Below are positions 6,912-13,512 of a DNA stretch of 15,766 nt, piece after piece. The DNA lies in contig JAJDDH010000122.1 in the NCBI GenBank assembly GCA_029260415.1, forward strand, positions 1 to 15,766, written 5' to 3'. Both the position numbers and the translations under genes were made by a program. Origin of the DNA: Phycisphaerales bacterium. GTDB taxonomy: Bacteria > Planctomycetota > Phycisphaerae > Phycisphaerales > UBA1924. The notes under the pieces are model-generated. The model searched no databases. It saw only the letters and a list, made by a program, of their open reading frames with translations, and was not told the origin of the DNA. Within the stretch, counting starts at the first letter, position 1, and each line of letters starts with the position of its first letter.

Positions 6912-9497
6912 TCAAGGCTCGTCGCGGAACGCCTCCGCTTGATCGGGGCGTCCCCACCGCTCGTAGTACGCCGCGATCGCCCTCCGCGCCGCGACGGCGT
7001 AAACGTGATCCACCCCGCCCAGCTCAACCACGTGCTCGTACGCCCTGAGCGCCTCGGCTTCCGCGGCCTCCCAGTCCATCCCCCGCCCGCCCAGCTCGGT
7101 GTAGGCCCGCACCTTCCGGACCGGGCCCTTCGTGCTCTGGGGCTCGTTCTGCTCGTACCAGTCCGCGACCGCGATCCACGCGTCGGCCGCCTCCTGATAG
7201 CGCCCCAGCGCCGCCAGGTCGTAAGCGATGTTCCCGAGCGTGATGTTGTAGTCCCGGCTGTCCTTGCCGTAGACCTGCCCCGAGATCTCCATCGCCCGCA
7301 GCTGATACTCGATGCCCTCCTCGGACCGCCCGAGCTTGCCAAGCGCGAGCGCCAGGTTGTTAAGCACGGTCCCCAGGGTCGGGTGATTCGGGTCGAGGCT
7401 GACCTCGAGCACGCGCAGCGCCTCGCGGTGCATCGCCTCGGCGCGTTCGAAGTTGCCGCGTGCGTACGCGATGTTGCCCAGGTTGGATTCCACCATGGCG
7501 CTCGTGAGCGAGTCCGGGCCCAGCGCGACGATCCCCGCCTCGTAGCAGCGGACCGCGTCGTCCAGGTTCCCACGCTGCTTCTCGATCGCCCCCAGGTTCA
7601 CCAGCGCCGTGCCCATCACGTGCCCGTCCGGGTTCTCGTGCGTCCCCATCTGCTCGATCGCGGCGACCATCAGCTCCCGCGCCTCGTCTAGCTCGCCCGT
7701 CGCGTACAGCGCCCAGCCCAGATCGGAGCGGACCTTGGTCACGTCCCAGTGCGAAGGCCCAAACTCCCCCTCCATGAGCTCGAGCGCACGTCGCAGATCC
7801 GCGATGCCCTCAGCGGATTGACCCAGTCGGACCCGTGTCGTGCCCAAGTGCCGCAGCGCCTCGGCGATCATCGGGTGATGCGGATCCAGCACCCGCTCGC
7901 GGATCTCAACGGCCCGCGCCAGCAGCGGCTCAGCCTCACGCACCTTCCCCAGCTCCTTGTACGTCGCCCCGATGGTCATCAGCAGCGACGCCTCGACCTC
8001 GGGCTCACCCGCGAACTCATCGAGCCCCTCAAGGGCGGTCTCAAGGAACTGCGCCAGCGTCACCTCAGGCCCTCGGAGCCCGGCGCTCCCCCACGGGCTG
8101 GCCGTGATCAGCATCCGCTCCAAGAAGACCGTGACCGACGTGGACTTGGCCGCCTCCAGCACCGCCTTCGCCTTCGCCTCAGTCTCGGATTGCAGCGAGA
8201 CCTCCGCGGCGCGCTTGGCGATGCGCTCAGCCTCCAACGCATCCTGCGCGGCCTGCTTGGCGTCCTTCTCGGCTCGCAATGACTGTCGCGCATCGATCGC
8301 CAGCTTCGTGGACACGATCGAGGCCACGAGCAGCACGAGGAACACCACCACCACGCTGCCCACCGCCGCCTTGTTCCGACGAGCGAACTTCCGTGACTGA
8401 TACAGCAGGCTGGGCGGGCGCGCCACGATGGGATCATCCCGCAGGTACCGCTCGATGTCCGCCCGGAAGGCGCCCGCGTTCTGGTATCGACGCTCAGGGT
8501 CCTTGTCCATCGCCGTCGAGACGATCGTCTCGATGTCGCCCCGCATCGATCTGTTCAGGGTCCCAAGCTTGGAAGGCTCTTCTGTACAGATGATCCCCGC
8601 CGCCTCAGAGATCGGCTTGTCACGAAGGTCCAGGGGCAGCTCACCGCACAGCATCTCGTACGCGATCACCCCCAGCGCGTACACATCGCTCCGCCCGTCG
8701 ATCGCCTCGGGATCGCCCACGACCTGCTCCGGGCTCATGTACGGCAACGTCCCCAGCAGCTGCCCCCGCCCGGTGTGCATGGTCGTGGTCAGCATGTCCG
8801 CGTCGGTCAGACGCGCGATCCCAAAGTCCAGGATCTTGGGCTGGGCGCCGTCGCCGACAAGGATGTTCGCCGGCTTCAGGTCCCGATGGATCACTCCCCG
8901 ATCGTGCGCGTGCTCGACCGCCTCACAGATGCTCATCAGCAGCTCGAGCCGCTCGTGCACGCCCAGCTTCTCCTCGCGCACGTACGCCGTCACCGGCCGC
9001 CCGCGGATCAGCTCCATCGCGAAGTACGGCTGGCGCCCGGAGCCCTCCCCCGCGGCGCCCGCCTCGAGAATCTGCGCGATCCCCGGGTGGTGCAGGCGCC
9101 CCAGGATCTCGCTCTCGTGGGCGAAGCGGGCCATTGCCGAGCGCGACGCCAGGCCCGGGCGGATCACCTTGAGCGCCACGTCGCGGGCCGGGCTCTCCTG
9201 GCGGGCCTGGTACACCACACCCATCCCGCCCTCGCCCAGCACCGACACGATCGTGTACCGCCCGATCCGATCGGGCAACGCTGCACCGCGCGTGATGTCT
9301 GTCTCGAGGTCCGCGTCGAACGCGGCCCGGTCCAGGAACAGCGACTTCGCGTCCGCGTCGAGCAGATCCCGCACCGTCGCGGCCAGATCCTGATCCCCCT
9401 CGCACGCGGCCTCGATCGCGGCCTCGCGTGCGTCACCGCCAAGCGCACAGACGCTGTCGAAAATCCGCTGCGCACGCTGGAACCGCGATTCAGTCAA
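6912..9497 (-). CDS. Transmembrane Ser/Thr protein kinase with C-terminal TPR repeats
   Basis: An 861-residue sensor-type kinase of the PknB family. A TTG start at 9497 is chosen because GGAG lies 8 nt upstream and the standard N-terminal helical segment (FQRAQRIFDSV...) starts just after it. A GTG at 9530 is the alternative; the frame continues far upstream only as a shadow of the divergent gene. Order of parts: helical N-terminus (1 to about 70); kinase domain (about 80-340) with the glycine loop LGEGGMGVVY, Lys110 in VALKVI, Asp206 in HRDLKPAN, Asp224 in DFG and a SPEQ segment; basic juxtamembrane stretch; one membrane helix (about 376-398); coiled coil rich in Ala, Lys and Glu (about 400-445); then six or more TPR units (about 500-860), presumably outside the membrane. 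All catalytic residues are present. It converges with the sigma factor gene. Confidence 0.95.
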   Translation of the reverse strand: MTESRFQRAQRIFDSVCALGGDAREAAIEAACEGDQDLAATVRDLLDADAKSLFLDRAAFDADLETDITRGAALPDRIGRYTIVSVLGEGGMGVVYQARQESPARDVALKVIRPGLASRSAMARFAHESEILGRLHHPGIAQILEAGAAGEGSGRQPYFAMELIRGRPVTAYVREEKLGVHERLELLMSICEAVEHAHDRGVIHRDLKPANILVGDGAQPKILDFGIARLTDADMLTTTMHTGRGQLLGTLPYMSPEQVVGDPEAIDGRSDVYALGVIAYEMLCGELPLDLRDKPISEAAGIICTEEPSKLGTLNRSMRGDIETIVSTAMDKDPERRYQNAGAFRADIERYLRDDPIVARPPSLLYQSRKFARRNKAAVGSVVVVFLVLLVASIVSTKLAIDARQSLRAEKDAKQAAQDALEAERIAKRAAEVSLQSETEAKAKAVLEAAKSTSVTVFLERMLITASPWGSAGLRGPEVTLAQFLETALEGLDEFAGEPEVEASLLMTIGATYKELGKVREAEPLLARAVEIRERVLDPHHPMIAEALRHLGTTRVRLGQSAEGIADLRRALELMEGEFGPSHWDVTKVRSDLGWALYATGELDEARELMVAAIEQMGTHENPDGHVMGTALVNLGAIEKQRGNLDDAVRCYEAGIVALGPDSLTSAMVESNLGNIAYARGNFERAEAMHREALRVLEVSLDPNHPTLGTVLNNLALALGKLGRSEEGIEYQLRAMEISGQVYGKDSRDYNITLGNIAYDLAALGRYQEAADAWIAVADWYEQNEPQSTKGPVRKVRAYTELGGRGMDWEAAEAEALRAYEHVVELGGVDHVYAVAARRAIAAYYERWGRPDQAEAFRDEP

Positions 9498-9656
9498 CGT
9501 TGCCGCTCCGAGAGTGGGTCGTCCGAACACCCAAGGGTACCACCGCACGTGATCGGGCCCATCCCGATCCCCGGGCGCCACGCTCAAATCCTGCCGGATG
9601 CGCCCCCAACGCCCGAGAAGCTCGACCCGGATTCCGAGAACCACTACGCTGGACCG
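9498..9656. promoter_or_regulatory. Divergent control region, kinase / TIM-barrel genes
   Basis: A 159-bp gap between two diverging starts. On the minus strand TACCCT (9539-9534) could be a -10 box for the kinase, giving a leader of about 30 nt that carries GGAG. On the plus strand a fuller promoter precedes ATG 9657. No coding sequence was seen here. Confidence 0.4.
9622..9650 (+). promoter_or_regulatory. Promoter, probably leaderless, for the TIM-barrel gene
   Basis: TCGACC (9622-9627; four of six matches to TTGACA), a 17-bp spacer and TACGCT (9645-9650) are followed after only 6 nt by ATG 9657. Transcription would start at or next to the A of the ATG. No Shine-Dalgarno sequence is present, which agrees with a leaderless mRNA. 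Confidence 0.4.
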
Positions 9657-10595
9657 ATGCACGACACCCACACCAGGCGAGACGCGATCAGGATTGGCCT
9701 GGCCGCCTCCGCGACCGCCCTCCTCTCCCCAGCGGCCCTCGCCCGCCAGCCCAGGCACGCCATGCCCTACACCATCTCCCTCGCCCAGTGGTCCCTGCAC
9801 AAGCTCCTGTTCGCGAACGAGATCTCGAACCTCGACTTCGCCCGCGAGGCCCGCGCGATGGAATTCGACGCCATCGAGTACGTCAACGCCTTCTTCAAGG
9901 ACAAGGCGACCGACGCGGACTACCTCGCCCGGATGAACAAGCAGGCCTCCGACGAGGGCGTCACGCAGCTCCTGATCATGATCGACGGCGAGGGCGCCCT
10001 GGGCGACGCAGACAACTCCAAACGCACCGAGGCCATCAACAACCACCGCAGGTGGATCGACGCCGCGAGCACCCTCGGCTGCCACTCCATCCGCGTCAAC
10101 GCCCAGAGCTCGGGCTCGTACGAACAGCAGCAGAAGCTCGCCGCCGACGGGCTGGCCCGCCTGACCGAGATCGGCGACGAGCACGGGATCAACGTCATCG
10201 TCGAGAACCACGGCGGGCTCAGTTCCAACGGGCATTGGCTCGCGGGCGTCATGAAGCTCGTCGACCACCCCCGCTGCGGCACGCTCCCCGACTTCGGCAA
10301 CTTCTGCATGGACTGGTCACGCGTGCAAGAACCCGACGCCTGGTACGACCGCTACAAGGGCGTGGGTGAGCTGATGCCCTACGCCAAGGCCGTCAGCGCC
10401 AAGAGCCACGAGTTCGACGAGCAGGGCAATGAGACCAAGACCGACTACGACCGGATGATGCGCATCGTCGTTGACGCGGGCTATCACGGCTACGTCGGCG
10501 TGGAATACGAAGGGTCCAAGCACAGCCCCCGCGAGGGCTGCAGGCTTACCAAGGCCCTGCTCGAGCGCGTCCGCGCGGACATCGCCCAGGGCTAG
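9657..10595 (+). CDS. Tat-exported sugar isomerase/epimerase-like TIM barrel
   Basis: A 312-residue protein of the xylose-isomerase-like / AP endonuclease 2 superfamily. ATG 9657 yields a Tat-like signal with Arg7-Arg8 (TRRDAIRIG), a hydrophobic stretch and an ALA-type cleavage site near residue 31, so the enzyme probably works in the periplasm. The barrel starts at ISLAQWSLHK. Likely metal ligands, by position in the fold, are Glu183 (VENHGG), Asp212 (LPDFGNF), His251 (KSHEF) and Glu283 (VEYEG). These are the four kept in ketose 3-epimerases and related isomerases. All are present, so an active enzyme is expected, but the sugar is unknown. The stop TAG shares CTAG with the stop of the convergent heme-protein gene. 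The neighbouring oxidoreductases suggest a common sugar or polyol pathway. Confidence 0.9.
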   Translation: MHDTHTRRDAIRIGLAASATALLSPAALARQPRHAMPYTISLAQWSLHKLLFANEISNLDFAREARAMEFDAIEYVNAFFKDKATDADYLARMNKQASDEGVTQLLIMIDGEGALGDADNSKRTEAINNHRRWIDAASTLGCHSIRVNAQSSGSYEQQQKLAADGLARLTEIGDEHGINVIVENHGGLSSNGHWLAGVMKLVDHPRCGTLPDFGNFCMDWSRVQEPDAWYDRYKGVGELMPYAKAVSAKSHEFDEQGNETKTDYDRMMRIVVDAGYHGYVGVEYEGSKHSPREGCRLTKALLERVRADIAQG

Positions 10596-11368
10596 TCCGA
10601 GCTGGGGCGTGACCGCCCGCCGGGCAGCCACATGTCGATCAGGCTCAGCAGCCCCAGCAGCATGACGCTGGCGCCCTGCGCCAATCCGCCCCCAACAATC
10701 GCGTACACCCACGCGGCGTTGTCCTTCGCCAGCCACCACGCCGCCATGTCCACCAGCAGGCCCAGCCCCCCTGCGGCAACCAGCAGCCCCACGAGCGCCC
10801 CGGGCCAGCGCGTCATCGCCCCCAGCCCCCCCACGATCAGCAGCACCATCGCCATCGTCGGCGCGTGCGTGTGCTGTGAGATCGCGATGATCTCGTTGGG
10901 CGTGGGCTGAATGTCCGTGCTGAACGCGAGCGGGCGGACGTCGTCCCAGTACTCGAGCGGGATCGCGGCGCCCGCGTCCTCGCTGCCCCGGGCGTGGCAG
11001 TCAAGGCAGCTGGCCGCGATGATCTCCGCGGGGGCCTCGTCGCCCAGATCCAGGTTGTCGTAGTCCTGGCTGAGGCTGTCCGAATCGAGCCACGCGAGCA
11101 GAGCCTCACGATCGATGGGGGCCAGGTCCTCCGGGTGCCCGTCCTGCAGCGCCGTGCGCAGGGGCGAGGGCGCCGAGATGCCGTGGTACGCGGCGCGAAC
11201 GTCGTCGAGCGTGAACCCGGGGCTCTCGTCCCGGTTGTCGTAGTGCTCGCGCAGGTGGATCCCAGAGACGACGTACCCGCCCAGCAGCGTGAGCGCGAGG
11301 CACGTCACCCCCAGGCGGAAGAGCAGCCCGAGATCCTTGAGGCGGGGCAGGGTTGAACTCGCGGGCAT
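10592..11368 (-). CDS. Membrane protein with one c-type heme motif (CLDCH)
   Basis: A 258-residue protein with no family name I can give. ATG 11368 is supported by GAGGAA about 6 nt upstream. One membrane helix lies at about 17-37. A soluble stretch of roughly 120 residues follows, holding CLDCH (Cys121, Cys124, His125), the attachment motif for a single heme c. Three further helices lie at about 169-187, 190-213 and 218-246. With the N-terminus inside, the heme stretch would be periplasmic, as heme c attachment requires. His166 and His168 (SQHTHAP) sit at the outer edge of helix 2 and could bind a second cofactor. It is the last gene of the minus-strand cluster, 14 bp after a Gfo/Idh gene, so passing electrons from a periplasmic oxidoreductase is a reasonable but unproven role. 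Its stop overlaps that of the convergent TIM-barrel gene. Confidence 0.85.
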   Translation of the reverse strand: MPASSTLPRLKDLGLLFRLGVTCLALTLLGGYVVSGIHLREHYDNRDESPGFTLDDVRAAYHGISAPSPLRTALQDGHPEDLAPIDREALLAWLDSDSLSQDYDNLDLGDEAPAEIIAASCLDCHARGSEDAGAAIPLEYWDDVRPLAFSTDIQPTPNEIIAISQHTHAPTMAMVLLIVGGLGAMTRWPGALVGLLVAAGGLGLLVDMAAWWLAKDNAAWVYAIVGGGLAQGASVMLLGLLSLIDMWLPGGRSRPSSD

Positions 11369-11382
11369 GGACGATTCCTCGC

Positions 11383-12615
11383 TCAGACGTCGGGCATCTC
11401 GACTTCGATGGTGGTTCCTTGAGCCGTGGCCCTGTGGGCCGCGATCCCGACCGCGGTGGCGCGGACCGCCTCGCCGATCGGGCAGGCGACCTCACCGTCG
11501 CCCGCGATCGCGCCCAGCCAGTTCTCCAGCGCGTAGTACAGCGAGCTGTTGGGCAGCCCGACGCCGTCCTTGAGCTTGCCCTGCTCGGAGAGCTTGGTCG
11601 CGCCCGCGATGAGCGTGATGCCCTCGTCGTTGTGGAACTGCTGGCGGTTGGCGTAGACCTCCCACCCCTGCGTGGGCGCGTCGGCCTCTTTGAACATCCA
11701 CCCGTGACTCCACGCGAGCTTGATCGCGGCGTTGGTGCCGAACAGCACCTCGTGCTTCCCGCCGTACGTGTTCGCGAGCGTCGCGCCGTACTGCACCGCG
11801 GCGCCGTCCTGGAAGATCAGCGTGCACGCGATGGTGTCGTGGATGGTCCGCCCGTCGTCGTGCAGGCGGATGCCCCCGTGACCGCTGACGCGCACCGGGT
11901 ACCGCCCGGTGTACCAGTGGAAGACGTCGAACTGGTGCGTACCCCACTCGCCCGCCAGCCCGGTCGTCACGTCCGGATCGAGCTTCCAGTTGAGCTCCTT
12001 GTAGCGTGACGCGTCGCGCGAGGGCGAGACCCAGCTGGTCTTCTCGTGGCGCTGGGCCCGCATGCTCACCAGGTCGCGCACCGAGTCCGAGCGGAAGAAC
12101 CCGCGGGCCAGGTCGTACACCGGGTTGGACCGCCCCTGCAGCCCCGCCGCGACGACGCCCTTGGCCGAGCGGGCGGCGCTGTTGATCGCCAGGCAGTCCT
12201 CGACCGTGTGCGCCAGCGGCGCCTCGCAATACACGTGCTTGCCCGATTCGATCGCCTGCACCGCCACCGCCTTGTGCGTGTGGGTCGGCGTCGCAACCAC
12301 CACCGCGTCCAGGTCCGAACGCGTGCTCAGCATCTCGCCCAGACTCGCGAACCCCTCGGCCCCGCTTGCCCGGCGCAGGCCCGAGCCCAGGCGACGCTCG
12401 TCCGAATCGCAGACCGCGCTCACCTGGGCCCCCGCGAGCTTGGTCAGCTCCCCGAGGATCGACCGCCCCTGACGCCCTGCCCCCACGACGCCGATCTTCA
12501 TCGGCGCCCGCCCGATCCAGCTTTTGGCGCTGGCCAGGCTGGGAACGATCGCCGACGCGACCAGCCCGCCCCCGACCTGCGTGATGAACCGACGACGATC
12601 TAGATCCTGGGTCAC
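11383..12615 (-). CDS. Gfo/Idh/MocA-family oxidoreductase, Tat-exported, EAP in place of EKP
   Basis: A 410-residue protein. GTG 12615 is chosen over ATG 12636 because AAGGAG (12629-12624) lies 8 nt before it and its GTGA overlaps the stop of the upstream apbE-like gene. The N-terminus is a Tat signal (DRRRFI, 6-11, then a hydrophobic stretch to about residue 30). The Rossmann motif GAGRQG is at 45-50, followed by VVVATPTHTHKA, typical of this NAD(P)-dependent sugar dehydrogenase family. The usual EKP motif is E131-A132-P133 (YCEAPLA), so the lysine thought to aid catalysis is missing. A substrate-side motif EWGTHQFDVFHWY with histidines is present. The reaction is unknown; a lysine-independent dehydrogenase, a hydrolase-like activity (known in some family members) or a non-catalytic role are all possible. 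The heme protein gene follows after 14 bp. Confidence 0.92.
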   Translation of the reverse strand: MTQDLDRRRFITQVGGGLVASAIVPSLASAKSWIGRAPMKIGVVGAGRQGRSILGELTKLAGAQVSAVCDSDERRLGSGLRRASGAEGFASLGEMLSTRSDLDAVVVATPTHTHKAVAVQAIESGKHVYCEAPLAHTVEDCLAINSAARSAKGVVAAGLQGRSNPVYDLARGFFRSDSVRDLVSMRAQRHEKTSWVSPSRDASRYKELNWKLDPDVTTGLAGEWGTHQFDVFHWYTGRYPVRVSGHGGIRLHDDGRTIHDTIACTLIFQDGAAVQYGATLANTYGGKHEVLFGTNAAIKLAWSHGWMFKEADAPTQGWEVYANRQQFHNDEGITLIAGATKLSEQGKLKDGVGLPNSSLYYALENWLGAIAGDGEVACPIGEAVRATAVGIAAHRATAQGTTIEVEMPDV

Positions 12616-13496
12616 GGACACGTCTCCTTGGTGCATCGCTCGATCCTACCGCGAGCCGCCCCCGCGAGCGCCCACGCGCCGTCGATCCGGACGGCACTCG
12701 TCAATCGCTCACTCATACGCATAGGGCGTTCGCCCCGAACAAACAGGACCGTCGCCCAGGCGTCGGTCTCCATCGCCGAATCCCCCACGCACGCGCTCGC
12801 CTGACACGCCCGCGTCGGCTGGTCCGATCGAGGGTCCATCACGTGCTCGACCCCGCCCGGTCGGGCGCTGGAATACGACACGCCCTGGTCGCGCAGGCGC
12901 ACGCTGGGCGCCCCGGGCCCGTCGCCCAGGCGGACCCGCCACGCGTCCTCGCCCGGGGGCCCTCCGATCGCGACGATGGTGCTCGCCCCGCCGTGGAGAA
13001 GAGCGGACGCGACGCCCGCATCGAGCAGGACCTCGCGTGCAGCATCGAGGGCCGCGCCCTTGGCAATGGCTCCCAGGTCGATCTCCGCCCCGCCCCGCAG
13101 CTCAACAGTCCGAGCCGATGGATCGAGCGTCAGCCCGCGCCCGCCCTGCTGACTCGGGGGCTCGCCAGCCCCGCCCGGGCGGAAGCCGTGGGCGCGCATC
13201 AGCGACCCGACGCTCACGTCGAACGCGCCCTCCGAGTCATCGCGAATCCGCTCACACATCTCGAGCAGTCCGAACAGCTCATCGTCGATGGGCACGGGGC
13301 GTCCCGCGCCCTCACGATTGATCGTGGATACCAGCGACCCCGGATCGAACGCGCTCAGGCGGCCGTGCCACTCGCCGATAAGGGCCAGGGCCTCCTCGCC
13401 CGCCGCCCGCATCTGCGCCGCGTGCGATGCCGAACCGTCGCACGCGATGACCACCTCGAACCGGGTTCCCATTGCGCCGCTCGCGAGGCGGACCAT
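12612..13496 (-). CDS. apbE: FAD:protein FMN transferase (ApbE family)
   Basis: A 294-residue ApbE-type protein, which moves FMN from FAD onto a Ser/Thr of a target protein. ATG 13496 is used; a GTG at 13520 would add 8 residues and overlap the upstream stop, without a ribosome site. Family motifs in order: AMGTRFEV near the start, LSAFDPGSLVSTIN, GAFDVSVGSL, IDLGAIAKGAALD, LLHGGASTIVAIG, HVMDPRSDQP and METDAWATVLFVRG, whose Asp is the metal ligand. HGG replaces the usual NLGGD-like strand and RSDQP the usual RTGxP, a variant. No signal peptide is visible, although many ApbE proteins are exported lipoproteins. It sits between two Gfo/Idh genes, 16 bp after one and overlapping the next by GTGA. 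No DxxSGAT-type acceptor motif was seen in the neighbouring proteins, so its target is probably encoded elsewhere. Confidence 0.9.
   Translation of the reverse strand: MVRLASGAMGTRFEVVIACDGSASHAAQMRAAGEEALALIGEWHGRLSAFDPGSLVSTINREGAGRPVPIDDELFGLLEMCERIRDDSEGAFDVSVGSLMRAHGFRPGGAGEPPSQQGGRGLTLDPSARTVELRGGAEIDLGAIAKGAALDAAREVLLDAGVASALLHGGASTIVAIGGPPGEDAWRVRLGDGPGAPSVRLRDQGVSYSSARPGGVEHVMDPRSDQPTRACQASACVGDSAMETDAWATVLFVRGERPMRMSERLTSAVRIDGAWALAGAARGRIERCTKETCP
12624..12648 (-). promoter_or_regulatory. Ribosome site, and possible -10 box, inside the end of apbE
   Basis: On the minus strand AAGGAG (12629-12624) stands 8 nt before GTG 12615 and decides the start of the second Gfo/Idh gene. TAGGAT (12648-12643) just upstream looks like a -10 box, but no -35 partner was found, so only the ribosome site is well supported. 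Confidence 0.55.
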
Positions 13497-13512
13497 CCCC
13501 GGGGTGTCGCCC

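Noticed and set aside
8775..9656. Extension of the TIM-barrel frame to the left
   Set aside because: It is antisense to the kinase domain, and its translation is Arg/His-rich shadow sequence; the Tat signal begins at ATG 9657.
9498..10268. A 257-residue N-terminal extension of the kinase frame
   Set aside because: It lies antisense to the well-supported TIM-barrel gene, and a ribosome site plus the family's usual N-terminus place the start at TTG 9497.
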